Shown here: in pieces, positions 19,195-28,682 of the stretch
Numbering within the stretch: the first letter of the stretch is position 1
How the letters are laid out: the number at the start of each line of letters is the position of its first letter
Source of the DNA: Alteromonas sp. M12
GTDB lineage: Bacteria; Pseudomonadota; Gammaproteobacteria; Enterobacterales; Alteromonadaceae
Direction: 5' to 3'
NCBI RefSeq assembly: GCF_037478005.1
Contig: NZ_CP144164.1
Location: forward strand, 3,224,001 to 3,288,000
DNA: 64,000 bases
Notes under the pieces: model-generated
The model's input: the letters and a program-made list of their open reading frames with translations, nothing else
Told to the model about the DNA's origin: nothing
The model's database searches: none
Position numbers and translations under genes: made by a program

Positions 19195-20880
19195 CTACGG
19201 CTGAACTAGCTCAGTAACTATAAGCGCTTCATTTGAATTAGTTGTGTAAGTAACATCATCACCATCAATATAAGTTCCTTCAGCGTAACCTTCAAAGTCT
19301 TCGCTGAACACTGACACAGTGCCGGCTACATCAGAATATATGTTTACGTCATCAACATAAAAAGCAGCACCAACGACAGGATTAGCACCTGCACTTAATT
19401 TCAATGAAGCACCGTACATACCACCTAATACGTTATCAGAAAATTGACTAAGCGAAGTAAATGAACCATCTGTAATTGTTAACGATGCATCTGAAGTAGT
19501 CACAACTTCGCCATCGATTGATATATTTAGAGTAGGTGTAACTGTACCATCACCAGTCCATGTTATTGCAACATCAACCCAATCACCAACAGTAAAGGTT
19601 TGGTCAAGCAACAAAGTTTTATTATCGTTACGAAGACCAATCACACCTTCGGTACTGTCATTACTGGTACCAAGCACATCAAAATATAATTCAAGTAATG
19701 ATGATCTAGCATTACCATCACCAGACAAGGTTACACGTGAGCTTTGAAGTCCCGCGAAAGATGGGTTATCGTCGAAATTAGTTGCACTTTTCTCAACTTT
19801 GAATGAAAACGTCATTTTTCCATTTTGGAGTGGTGTGCCAGCAACTATAGGATTTATTTGGCCAAAGTATTTACCTATATCGCCTGTACTTGTATCTATA
19901 TTGCTATCCGTCATTTTGACGACATTATCTGCAACTAGTTCTGCACCGGTAATAGTGATAAGTAGTGGAGTTACCGTCCCATCAAAGGAACTGAGCATAA
20001 TCGTATCTACTAGATCATCATCCGTACTCGTTAGCCCTGCAACCGTTGCATTGCTGGTATCTAAAGTATAATTCCAAGCACCGCTGGATGTAATGCTAAA
20101 CATACCGTAAGTTGTTGTTATATCACTCAACTCTTCGAACGAACTCTCCCCTTCATTAAGGTCTGTAACAATCGCCGTACCGGTAACAGGTTCAGCCTCA
20201 CTAGAGGTGACTGTAGCACTCAAAGCACCTGAAAACTCAGCATCTGTAGGTGGAAGTGGCGCTACGCTGGTCGTAGCTTCAGAGGTTACATCCTCCGCGA
20301 ATCCGTCATTATCAACATAGGTAACCGTCACAGTAACCGTTTTACCCACCTCATCGTTAGTTAGCGTAACTGTCGGCGCATCGGTGCCGATAGAATCTGT
20401 GCCTGCTAACCAAGCGTAACTGACACCTTGTAGTGACAAGCCGTTATCATCAGTGATAACAGCAGTTAACTCCTGTCCAGACTCCACAGTACCGGTAATT
20501 TCAACAACACCTTCAACATTTAAGATAATTGGTTTGATCACCTCAGTGGCTGCTGACACAACGGATTCATCAAAACTATCATTATCGGTATAGTTCGCAG
20601 TGACTGTGATAGTGCTATCAATATCACTATCAGCCAACACATAGCTACTGGATGTAGCCCCTGGTATTGCCACACCAGCTGATAACCATTGATAGGATAC
20701 TGTAGATTCATCAACACCGTTCACATCACGTACTTGTGCGGTTAAGGTTTGACCCGAAGTCGTCTCACCTGATATGGAGACTCCACCTTCTACATTGAGT
20801 TGGTGGTCAGAGTCTGAACCACAGGCAGTTAATGCTAAAGCAAGTGCAGATACCGTAAAAATATTTTTCAAATTTTTCAT
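19195..20880 (-). CDS. Surface lipoprotein with Ig-like repeats, VCBS-like module and C-terminal beta-sandwich; putative glycan-binding protein
   Basis: 561 aa. Lipobox LTAC (Cys20). Two tandem Ig-like repeats at about 28-112 and 118-210 share SGxTxSGQxLTA ... VSYxWL ... VTVTxxYxDNDxFxE. A VCBS-like module follows (about 212-310, FSITSSGAWNYTLD). The C-terminal part (about 315-555) is a LamG/concanavalin-like sandwich (MTFSFKVEKSATNFDD ... VDVAITWTGDGTVTPTLNIS, then FYVDDVNIYSD). No catalytic motif seen. Located 64 nt after a TonB-dependent receptor gene, the position SusD occupies in Bacteroidetes, so I infer a surface glycan-capturing partner. Confidence 0.85.
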   Translation of the reverse strand: MKNLKNIFTVSALALALTACGSDSDHQLNVEGGVSISGETTSGQTLTAQVRDVNGVDESTVSYQWLSAGVAIPGATSSSYVLADSDIDSTITVTANYTDNDSFDESVVSAATEVIKPIILNVEGVVEITGTVESGQELTAVITDDNGLSLQGVSYAWLAGTDSIGTDAPTVTLTNDEVGKTVTVTVTYVDNDGFAEDVTSEATTSVAPLPPTDAEFSGALSATVTSSEAEPVTGTAIVTDLNEGESSFEELSDITTTYGMFSITSSGAWNYTLDTSNATVAGLTSTDDDLVDTIMLSSFDGTVTPLLITITGAELVADNVVKMTDSNIDTSTGDIGKYFGQINPIVAGTPLQNGKMTFSFKVEKSATNFDDNPSFAGLQSSRVTLSGDGNARSSLLELYFDVLGTSNDSTEGVIGLRNDNKTLLLDQTFTVGDWVDVAITWTGDGTVTPTLNISIDGEVVTTSDASLTITDGSFTSLSQFSDNVLGGMYGASLKLSAGANPVVGAAFYVDDVNIYSDVAGTVSVFSEDFEGYAEGTYIDGDDVTYTTNSNEALIVTELVQP

Positions 20881-20943
20881 TTCTTACCCTAAACTATTGT
20901 TTTTTAATTATAATTTTGTTTTATAAAAGACCTTGAGAAAACA

Positions 20944-23682
20944 CTAAAAATTATATTTTAATGAAGCAGAGTAGGTTCTTCCTCGATCAAAATAATCTAG
21001 GAAAGTTGATTCATCGCCATAAAAATCACGACGTTTATCATCAGTTACGTTATTTGCACTTAACTTAATTGACAAATTTCTTGTCGGTTTAAAGCTAACA
21101 TTAACGTTTAGCTTTTCTTGTTCGCCACTAAAGCGTGAAGTGCTTGATTGTGAACCTGTTCCTCCCAAAGAGCGAAAGAACGATCCGCGATAGGTGTAGG
21201 CAACTCTAATTTTGTACCAATCGGCTTCGTAAAAGCCAACAAAGTTAAAGTTATCTTTGGACGAACCTGGAAAACCAAAGCCAGCATCACCCACGTTTTC
21301 TCTATCAAACTTAGAATCAACATAGGTGTAGTTCACAGAAAAACCAAAGCCAGCCAATGCAGGCACTAATTTTTCAAGTGGTTGCAATAACCCGATCTCA
21401 ACCCCTTCGGCTGTACCATCTGAAAAGTTGATATTGGTTGTTAGTTCCCAAAGGCCGTCATAACCCGCTAAAGGTTGATCCACCAAGGTATCTCTGATGA
21501 TGAAATCATCAATTTCTTTGTAAAAGCCACTTAATATGAATGCACTATCATATTTCGAATAGTATTCAAACGTAACATCAAGATTCTCTGATGTCATAGG
21601 GTTCAAAGATGGGTTGCCAATAACTGCAGAATTATCATCTCCATCAATATCAAGTTTGATTCTATTAATCGGTGCGATATCTTGATAATCAGGACGCGAC
21701 ATTGTTCTTGATAGTCCAAAACGTAATGACATATCATCGTTTAAAGCAAGATTTAAATTCAGACTAGGTAGATATTCCCAATAATCGGTTTGAGTCGTAA
21801 CTAAGCTTTCTGTAACTTCACCACTTACAGTTTCTATTTCCTGTAGGGCAGTTGCTTCATTATCTGTAAAAACAGCACGCATACCCACGTTACCGGTTAA
21901 CGGCAAACCAAATACTTCTGTGTATAAATTGGCTTGGCCATAAATTGCAAAAATATCTTCTGTCATTTCATAAGACTGATCCGGATCAACTCCAATCTCG
22001 TCCCAACTATAACTTTCAATTCTTGGGTCAATAGTGACGGCTGATGAATAAAGTGGAACCAGATAACGTGAGGGTGAAATATTTTCACCATCTATGAACT
22101 CTTCAGGTAAGCGATCGCCAATCAATGCAGCACCTAACATCTCATCAGGAAAATCGTCTAAAGTGCCAGAATTGGAACGCTTTGAATCGATATCTGTTCT
22201 ATCAAAGTGAGCCCCAAAAAAGACCGATGAGAGTAAGTCATTATTGTCAAATGCGTATTCAAAATCTGCTGTTAATCCAAAGTTTTCACCTTCAGTGGCA
22301 ATCTGTCTGATACTTGCTCTGGAGTATTCATAACCTTCAAGAATATCTGCATCTGGCGCCGTTATCGAAGGTATGTTACCTGTTCCGTCATAAATAAACG
22401 TACTAGGGTCTAAATCTTTCTCAAATCGAACAAAACGTAGATCTTGTTCGTAATCGAGTGTCGATAAATAAGCGTCAAAATTACCTTTTAAAGCATAACT
22501 AAATATCCAATCAACATTGATACCGGTAACTAAATTTGTTGTTTCATTATCGTATTTGGTTGCCGTGGTCCTAGCGGCCACGCCATCCGCACCTACATTT
22601 GACTGAGCAAGATTAGCGTAACGAACCGTGCCATTCTCATCTATAACGATCCCAGGATTACCTGCTTCAGATTGGTCATATACAGGGTTTTTCCACACTC
22701 TATTTTGATTCATATTAATTTGAAACTGATTACGAGTTGATTCGTTATTGTAGTTGGAGTACATGAAATCCCAATTGATATCTATATCTGCATTTGGCTG
22801 ATATTGAATACCTGTGGCAATCGCTAAACGACTTGGCGTTTCACGAATGGGATTGAAGGTTACATTTTTGGGTGCTCTAGCTGTTTCCGTTTCACTTTCA
22901 CCGTTTATTTCCTGAGTAATTGAGTAATTGTCACCCCAATTTATTCTCATTTGGTCTCGCGACTTATGCTCATCACTAGCTTCTAGGGCTACGTATCCGC
23001 CTAAATCACTGTCGTCATTGCGAAATGCACTAATTACGTTAAAACGAATTCCTGGTTCTTCATCAATATCATTTATATCTGTACGAACACCAACCGACGT
23101 AAACATATCCTTTTTTCTTAATTTTCTAAGATCCAAAGGTTTCATCGTTTGTAAATCGACTTGGCCTGCTAAACCGCTTTCAGGACGACTAGCAGTAGAA
23201 CCTTTAACCACTCTAACGCCTGATAGGACACTTGGTGGAAAGGCATTAAAATTCATTTTACGTAAATTTTTACCTTCGTTACCTGATGATAATAATCGGC
23301 GGCCGTTAATAGTCGAGTTTACGAACTCTGGTCCTAGACCACGAATCGAAACCCGGTCTCCATCCGTACCTGCATCATCGGTTTCAATTTGAACACCTGG
23401 GATTCGTTGAATAGCGCCAGCAATAGAGTCGTCAGAAAACTCACCAATATCTTCAGACGTAACTGCATCAACAACGGTATCCGCGTAACGTTTTATTTGG
23501 GCAGCATCTTTTAAACTACCATAGATTCCCTGGACTTCAATTACTTCAACTTCACTTGGCTGATCATCATTTTTTTGAGACTCTTGAGCTGCAGCGAGGC
23601 TTGTATTCAACACGCCTGTTGAAAAAACAGCCATTGATATGGCAATTGCTAGCTTATTCTTATTATGAAAATTCAAAGACAT
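20944..23682 (-). CDS. TonB-dependent outer-membrane receptor for fucoidan oligosaccharides (putative)
   Basis: 912 aa from the chosen ATG (MSLNFHNKNKLAIAISMAVF), which has an AGGGGA ribosome site about 7 nt upstream; an ATG 30 nt earlier lacks this. Signal peptide ends near AAAQES. The plug domain contains TVVDAVTSEDIGEFSDDSIA and IPGVQIETDDAGTDGDRVSIRGLGPEF. The beta-barrel ends in the typical aromatic terminus (SASLKYNF). No N-terminal signalling extension, so not a sigma-regulator type. Paralogous to the receptor at 52341-55106 (shared FVNSTINGRR and ESGLAGQV). Substrate is inferred from context. Heads the unit with the Ig-like lipoprotein and a sulfatase. Confidence 0.92.
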   Translation of the reverse strand: MSLNFHNKNKLAIAISMAVFSTGVLNTSLAAAQESQKNDDQPSEVEVIEVQGIYGSLKDAAQIKRYADTVVDAVTSEDIGEFSDDSIAGAIQRIPGVQIETDDAGTDGDRVSIRGLGPEFVNSTINGRRLLSSGNEGKNLRKMNFNAFPPSVLSGVRVVKGSTASRPESGLAGQVDLQTMKPLDLRKLRKKDMFTSVGVRTDINDIDEEPGIRFNVISAFRNDDSDLGGYVALEASDEHKSRDQMRINWGDNYSITQEINGESETETARAPKNVTFNPIRETPSRLAIATGIQYQPNADIDINWDFMYSNYNNESTRNQFQINMNQNRVWKNPVYDQSEAGNPGIVIDENGTVRYANLAQSNVGADGVAARTTATKYDNETTNLVTGINVDWIFSYALKGNFDAYLSTLDYEQDLRFVRFEKDLDPSTFIYDGTGNIPSITAPDADILEGYEYSRASIRQIATEGENFGLTADFEYAFDNNDLLSSVFFGAHFDRTDIDSKRSNSGTLDDFPDEMLGAALIGDRLPEEFIDGENISPSRYLVPLYSSAVTIDPRIESYSWDEIGVDPDQSYEMTEDIFAIYGQANLYTEVFGLPLTGNVGMRAVFTDNEATALQEIETVSGEVTESLVTTQTDYWEYLPSLNLNLALNDDMSLRFGLSRTMSRPDYQDIAPINRIKLDIDGDDNSAVIGNPSLNPMTSENLDVTFEYYSKYDSAFILSGFYKEIDDFIIRDTLVDQPLAGYDGLWELTTNINFSDGTAEGVEIGLLQPLEKLVPALAGFGFSVNYTYVDSKFDRENVGDAGFGFPGSSKDNFNFVGFYEADWYKIRVAYTYRGSFFRSLGGTGSQSSTSRFSGEQEKLNVNVSFKPTRNLSIKLSANNVTDDKRRDFYGDESTFLDYFDRGRTYSASLKYNF

Positions 23683-23724
23683 TATGCTTTCCCCTGTATA
23701 AACTTTGTTCATTCATTTACCTAA

Positions 23725-23759
23725 TGTTTACATGGTAAACAATGTTTCACATTTAAAAC
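23725..23759. promoter_or_regulatory. Candidate operator upstream of the TonB receptor unit
   Basis: Contains a perfect inverted repeat TGTTTAC-ATG-GTAAACA (23725-23741), followed by AATGTTTCACATTTAAAAC. Its reverse complement, GTTTTAAATGTGAAAC, then ATTGTTTA, aligns with the boxes before the fucose operon and the LamG gene. It lies about 45 nt from the receptor start. Rest of this divergent gap: AT-rich, no gene. Confidence 0.6.
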
Positions 23760-23995
23760 AGCCTTTTTTGTTATTTTTTTTAGATAATTCAGCAATAAAA
23801 ATAAAACATTTAATTAACAACACGTTAGAAAGGGGTTTAGAGAAGCATTTATTTAACAAATAATGGATTTTTACACCTTAAATAATTGAAATACGCTTTT
23901 TGATAACAGATCTATGATTCGAATTTTGGCAAAGTAGTTAATCTTTCGTTAACAATTTAGACTGAGAAATGACAATGATAGTTGACCATTAACGG

Positions 23996-24026
23996 AATAT
24001 GAAACAATATATTATATACAAAATAA
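23996..24026. promoter_or_regulatory. Candidate autoregulatory box upstream of the IclR gene
   Basis: AATATGAAACAATATATTAT then ATACAAAATA. The GAAACAATAT core and following TATAT..AAAATA match the box at 32642-32676. It ends about 20 nt before the regulator start codon, as expected for autorepression. Confidence 0.5.
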
Positions 24027-24045
24027 ATTAGAGGTTGTTCTTCAA

Positions 24046-24828
24046 ATGGAAGAGAAAGAGAAAAAGAAACGCAGTTATTCTGCTCCCGCCCTAGAAAAAG
24101 GTTTCGAAATACTAGAACTTTTGGCGGAAGTGAAAGAGCCGATGTCACTTGCCAAAATCTCAACAACATTAGAGCGCTCTAAAAGCGAAATATATAGAAT
24201 GATTTCGGCACTAGAACATAGAGGCTACTTATCCAGAAACGAAGGAAGCGACTCGTTTCATATAACAAATAAATTATTTGATTTAGGTATGAAAGTGCCT
24301 CCCGTTGGTACCTTAGTGGAGGCTGCGTTTCCAGTGATGCACAAGCTATCCGGGGATATTAAACAATCTTGCCATATCGCGGTTGCCAACCAACAACATA
24401 TGGTGGTTATAGCAAGAGTACAGAGCCCAGCTATTGTAGGTTTATCGGTTCGAGTGGGACATCATCTTGACCTATATAAAACCGGCTCAGGTAGAGTTCT
24501 TTTATCCTATATGCCTGAGAAAGCAAGAGAAGAATCCCTCAGTATATTTGAAAAAACGGATAACGACTTTAACAGAGAAGAATGTGAAGAATTAATTGAG
24601 CGGATATTAAGTAAAGGCCATGCTAGGTCGAAAAGTCCAATCGTTTCAGGCTTAATCGATTTGTCTTTTCCGATCTTTCTTGGAAAAAGTAAAGAAGTGA
24701 TTGCCTGTATAACGGTACCTTATATTGTAGAAAAAGGTATTTCCTTAAGCCTTTCAGAAACCGAATCTTATGTGCGAGAAGCAGCAGCTGAACTTTCTGA
24801 ATTGGCGCAAACCTATAGCGGGTTTTAG
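24046..24828 (+). CDS. IclR-family transcriptional regulator, likely controlling this locus
   Basis: 260 aa, cytoplasmic. A basic N-terminus (EEKEKKKR) precedes a winged helix-turn-helix at about 13-76 (ALEKGFEILELLAEVKEPM; TTLERSKSEIYRMISALEHRG). The IclR effector domain follows (about 80-255: SCHIAVANQQHMVVIARV, YKTGSGRVLLSYMP, ISLSLSETESYVREAAAELS). IclR proteins bind small sugar-acid-type effectors; in this context the ligand may be L-fucose or a catabolite such as a ketodeoxy-fuconate (inference). It is transcribed divergently from the TonB receptor gene and is the only recognisable regulator in the window. A candidate operator just upstream suggests autoregulation. Confidence 0.92.
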   Translation: MEEKEKKKRSYSAPALEKGFEILELLAEVKEPMSLAKISTTLERSKSEIYRMISALEHRGYLSRNEGSDSFHITNKLFDLGMKVPPVGTLVEAAFPVMHKLSGDIKQSCHIAVANQQHMVVIARVQSPAIVGLSVRVGHHLDLYKTGSGRVLLSYMPEKAREESLSIFEKTDNDFNREECEELIERILSKGHARSKSPIVSGLIDLSFPIFLGKSKEVIACITVPYIVEKGISLSLSETESYVREAAAELSELAQTYSGF

Positions 24829-24836
24829 TCAGTATT

Positions 24837-24869
24837 TGTTTGGCGCGTTTTAAACTAACGTGCCAAACA
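24837..24869. terminator. Hairpin between convergent iclR and GH29 genes
   Basis: A 13-bp stem with one G-T pair (TGTTTGGCGCGTT / AACGTGCCAAACA) and a 7-nt loop, placed between two convergent stop codons. It can serve both directions, although the T-runs are weak. Confidence 0.6.
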
Positions 24870-24881
24870 TATGTCATTACC

Positions 24882-26456
24882 TTAATTCAGTAAAATCTTA
24901 AATCCAATCACAGGTTGTTCCGGTAATGTTTTAGGCAACCAAATAGTTAAACCCTCTTCACTTCGAGACCAATTCACACTCTCGTTGGCACCAAGTATAG
25001 ATATGCGCCGAATATTCCTACTCAGTACCCCATCAGTCTTCAGTGTTTTAATGTGAATAAGTTTATTAGGCGGTGCCAATACAAAGGCAAATAGACTATT
25101 GTTTTTATGGGTAAAGCGAATGTCTTGTGCAGAAAACGCGCTTAAGTTTTCTCCCGTCCGTTTTGACACTATCTTTAAAGGACCTTCTCCAAAGACTTTC
25201 CAAGGTCGGGTGCCATAAATGCCTTCTCCATTGATTTTAATCCAGTCACCAAATGCACGAATATAAGCGGCCTGCTCTTCTGGCAAGGTGCCGTCGCCAC
25301 GCAATGCTACATTCATCATGACCACTCCATTTTTACTTATGGCATCTACGGCATTCCCAAGCAACACAGGTATACTCATCTTGGTCATTAAGTTTTTTCG
25401 ATAAAACCAGTTACCAGAGATATCTGTGGCCCACATCCAAGGATGAGGTTGAATTTCGCCAAACATGCCTCGCTCAAGGTTGTAGGTAAAAGCGGCTTTA
25501 TCCATATTTGCATTTTTGAATGAAAGAACCGTGGTTTGAGTACCATTATTTTCCCGTAAGTCACGATTCAGAAAATCAGAAAACAATGCCGCTCCCGAGA
25601 CCTCTGCAAATTCATCATCAGGGTATGGTGAGTCGTTATTAAACATATCTGGATCGTATTTTTCTATTAACTCCCAACTGCGTTCAAACCAGTGTTTGTT
25701 CCAGGATTTCTGGGATGCAAATTCAGTGGGATGGTAGTCCATTGCAAAAAGTTGCCACTCTAATGTATTGGGTTTTTGATATTGTCGAGCAGCATTAAAA
25801 AAACGTGGAGCCCAATACAAATGTGTCGATACGCCAAATTTAAGACCGTATTTAGTGGCTGCATTTTTCCATTCTTGAATAGTATCTCGTCTTGGTCCCA
25901 TATCCACTGCGTTCCATGGATGAGATGAGTCGTACATATCGAAATTATCATGATGAGTGGCCACCGGCATAATAAAACGAGCACCATTTTCTTTAAAGAA
26001 TTTAACCAGACCATCAGGGTCCCAATTTTCCGCTTTAAAAGACGGTATTAATTTTTCATAACCGAACTCAGATGGGTGTCCATAACGTTCGGTATGCCAT
26101 TGAGTTAACTTAGCTGTGGTTTGCTTATCTCGTTCGGGGTTTTTAGAAGGAGTAATAAACCCCTCAGTACCGTACATTCTTCTACCATAATGAGAACCAT
26201 CATGGGGTCTATTTTCATCTATTGAAGAAGGGATACCCCAATGTGTCCAGATACCTATTTTGCCATCCACAAACCATTCTGGTACTTGATAGTTCTCAGC
26301 CATCGACTGCCAATTAGGTGCAATTGCCTTATTCTCTTTGGGAGAAATAGTTGGTTTTTCGTTTAGCTGTTGAGTGCAACCACTTAAGGCACTAAAACAG
26401 CAGAACACAGTGATGCCTAAGTAAGCTACTTTGCGTACAACTTTACAATACGTCAT
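24882..26456 (-). CDS. GH29 alpha-L-fucosidase, lipoprotein
   Basis: 524 aa from the chosen ATG, which has a GGAG site 6 nt upstream and gives a clean lipoprotein signal (lipobox LSGC); two upstream ATGs would add 21 or 10 residues before the signal. The TIM barrel shows WFVDGKIGIWTHWGIPSS, VATHHDNFDMYDSSHPWNA and the predicted nucleophile in PDMFNNDSPYPDDEF (Asp275), where the usual WFD is NND. The late barrel has GVVMMNVALRGDGTLPEEQ, the GH29 equivalent of LLNIGPxxDG. Retaining exo-fucosidase; linkage preference unknown. It lies 297 nt after the sulfatase at 26754, separated by a terminator, so it may have its own promoter. Confidence 0.9.
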   Translation of the reverse strand: MTYCKVVRKVAYLGITVFCCFSALSGCTQQLNEKPTISPKENKAIAPNWQSMAENYQVPEWFVDGKIGIWTHWGIPSSIDENRPHDGSHYGRRMYGTEGFITPSKNPERDKQTTAKLTQWHTERYGHPSEFGYEKLIPSFKAENWDPDGLVKFFKENGARFIMPVATHHDNFDMYDSSHPWNAVDMGPRRDTIQEWKNAATKYGLKFGVSTHLYWAPRFFNAARQYQKPNTLEWQLFAMDYHPTEFASQKSWNKHWFERSWELIEKYDPDMFNNDSPYPDDEFAEVSGAALFSDFLNRDLRENNGTQTTVLSFKNANMDKAAFTYNLERGMFGEIQPHPWMWATDISGNWFYRKNLMTKMSIPVLLGNAVDAISKNGVVMMNVALRGDGTLPEEQAAYIRAFGDWIKINGEGIYGTRPWKVFGEGPLKIVSKRTGENLSAFSAQDIRFTHKNNSLFAFVLAPPNKLIHIKTLKTDGVLSRNIRRISILGANESVNWSRSEEGLTIWLPKTLPEQPVIGFKILLN

Positions 26457-26621
26457 TTGAACTCCATTAAGGTATTCGATTTTCATAAGGAACTTGCTGT
26501 ATCCAATGGTCAAGGGCATATCCCTTGTTATACATGGGTAAGACCCACTTAAACGCCATTAAGGGGCACAAAGCCTTTTGCGCAACCATCCACATTAAAT
26601 TTATTCTGGCGATATGAAATA

Positions 26622-26648
26622 AAAAACGAACCTGAAAGGTTCGTTTTT
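26622..26648 (-). terminator. Intrinsic terminator between sulfatase and GH29 genes
   Basis: A 12-bp stem (AAAAACGAACCT / AGGTTCGTTTTT) with a GAA loop. T-runs exist on both sides; on the minus strand TTTTTATTTC follows the stem. Confidence 0.85.
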
Positions 26649-26753
26649 ATCACTTCGATGAATCTATGCAACACACCTTTCATGCCAGACTCATCCCATC
26701 AAAACTATTCTCTAGTTCAATTCAACCACCTGCACTTATGTAACAAGTCGAGA

Positions 26754-28595
26754 TTACTTAACTGCAATAGCTTTTGGCGAAAATATTTTTGTTTCTTTTA
26801 AGTAACCTAAATCTGGGTAACTTACTAAAAAATTATTTTCATCCATCAAATTAAACACATAATGGGTTGTTCCTTTAGGCAAGTTTACAGACACTTTATC
26901 ACCGTTAACCTGCATAGTTAGGGGTACCCAAACTTCACCTCGTGTACCGCCATTTTTTGTGTACAGTAATTCCGCATTTACAATATTAGCGCCATTGTTT
27001 TTGTATGTTAACCAGACAGTATTGTTATCAAGCCCATGCTCTTTAACACTAGCTACTTTATTTTGGTTCGGTAAAGGGAACTTAGCTTTAGGGTTTGAGA
27101 AAGGAAAACGGCCGTTTAGTTTTTGTAAACGCTGTTCTAATATCCGATTCATTTTTTGTGCTTTCTCAGGCATTTTTTTGACTAGGTTCTGCGACTCTTC
27201 TATATCCACACGTTCCGAACCATTTTCGTACAGTTGATAAAGCTCTAATGATGCTTTTTCCTCGGTTGGAGTGTATTGTCGGACTAGTTTGTAATCTCCA
27301 ATACGAATCGTAGATTGCATAGAACTGTTGGGGAAATGCCAAAACATAGTATCACGTGTCTTTCCTGTCCACGGGTCGGTAACCAATGTAGGATCGTTTG
27401 GCGCTGTTTCTAACAGAATTGATAAATCAGCACCGTCGAGTATTTGGCCTTCAGGTAATTTTGTATCAGTCCAACTAAGAATGGTCGGGTAAAAATCCAC
27501 ACCGTTAACCATAACGTCAGACTCTTTGTTAGCAGCAACTTTTGGTCCTTTAATAATAAAGGGTACTCGAACCCCGCCTTCTTTTGCATTTATTTTACCC
27601 TTATCTAAAGGGTAGTTGTCGGTAATAACTTCCCCTCTAAGGCTCTCCATACCGCCGTTATCTGAAGTAAAAATGATATAAGTATTTTCAATCAGTTTGT
27701 GACCAGGCCATCTTGGATCATCAGTTTGTTCAAGATACGTGATAAGTAAACCAGTATAATAATCGAACATTTCGACCATCGCCGCATAATAGGCATTTCT
27801 TTGACCTCCTTCGCTCCATTCATCTCCTTCCTTAGGATAAGCCACGCCTAGCTTTTTATAATATTTACGCAGTAACTCTTCACTTCTTGTGTGTATAGGC
27901 GTATGTACTAATCGAGTTGAGTAAAAAAGAAAAAATGGGTCTTGTTTGTATTGCTCCATAAAATCAAGACCATCCTGAGTGATATCATCAAAAGGAAAAC
28001 CATTTGCATCTAATCGATAAGGGTCGTCAGCAGACGTTGTTGCAAACCCTTTTGTACGATTTTTCATTTTTTGGTGTGCACCAAAACCATGCTTAGAAAA
28101 TTCAAATCCTTGCGAAGTAGGCAAAGGAATATCTGTGCCAGGAACGCCCACATGCCACTTACCTGAGTGACCTGTTCTATATCCGTTGGATTGTAACAAT
28201 TCAGCTATCGTGACTTCTGAAGTCGGTAAATGACCCGCTTGCCATGGACTGATTAAAGACGATGAGTTGTTATACGGCATAGGAGGATGCCCACCTCTAA
28301 CCGCCGTTCTTTTGATTCGAACTGGATGTTTGCCCGATAGTATCGAACCTCTTGAAGGCGCACATGTCGTTGCTGCCGAGTAACCTTGCCAGAAAAGTAC
28401 CCCCTCTTTTGCAAGTTTATCTATATTGGGAGTTTCAAATGGAGAAGGCTCGTCAATATCGTAACTTTTTACGTCTTGCCAGCCTAGATCATCCGCTAAT
28501 ATTAACAGTACATTGGGTTTATGTGGCCTTTCAGTTGCCAACGCATATGATACGTTTAGGCAACAAAGAACAGAGAACCAAATTATTTTAGACAT
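26754..28595 (-). CDS. S1-type sulfatase (CAPSR) with C-terminal accessory domain
   Basis: 613 aa, signal peptide about 1-20. KPNVLLILADDLGWQD opens the domain. Formylglycine site CAPSR at Cys78 in SAATTCAPSRGSILSG. Other blocks: HSGKWHVGVP, TRLVHTPIHTRSEELL and FTSDNGGMESL. The C-terminal beta extension ends FNLMDENNFLVSYP. Nearest paralogue is the sulfatase at 4818-6719 (shared GWQDVKxYDIDEPSPFETPN and WFR/WVP...TTHY). It does not have that protein's polylysine end. Follows the sulfatase at 28683 by 87 nt, probably co-transcribed. Confidence 0.93.
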   Translation of the reverse strand: MSKIIWFSVLCCLNVSYALATERPHKPNVLLILADDLGWQDVKSYDIDEPSPFETPNIDKLAKEGVLFWQGYSAATTCAPSRGSILSGKHPVRIKRTAVRGGHPPMPYNNSSSLISPWQAGHLPTSEVTIAELLQSNGYRTGHSGKWHVGVPGTDIPLPTSQGFEFSKHGFGAHQKMKNRTKGFATTSADDPYRLDANGFPFDDITQDGLDFMEQYKQDPFFLFYSTRLVHTPIHTRSEELLRKYYKKLGVAYPKEGDEWSEGGQRNAYYAAMVEMFDYYTGLLITYLEQTDDPRWPGHKLIENTYIIFTSDNGGMESLRGEVITDNYPLDKGKINAKEGGVRVPFIIKGPKVAANKESDVMVNGVDFYPTILSWTDTKLPEGQILDGADLSILLETAPNDPTLVTDPWTGKTRDTMFWHFPNSSMQSTIRIGDYKLVRQYTPTEEKASLELYQLYENGSERVDIEESQNLVKKMPEKAQKMNRILEQRLQKLNGRFPFSNPKAKFPLPNQNKVASVKEHGLDNNTVWLTYKNNGANIVNAELLYTKNGGTRGEVWVPLTMQVNGDKVSVNLPKGTTHYVFNLMDENNFLVSYPDLGYLKETKIFSPKAIAVK

Positions 28596-28682
28596 AGTAT
28601 TTTCCTGATATACCTTAGAATGATATTTGATTAACTAACCCAAGATTTTTTGAAACACCTCGAGCATTTTAATAACAGTGAT

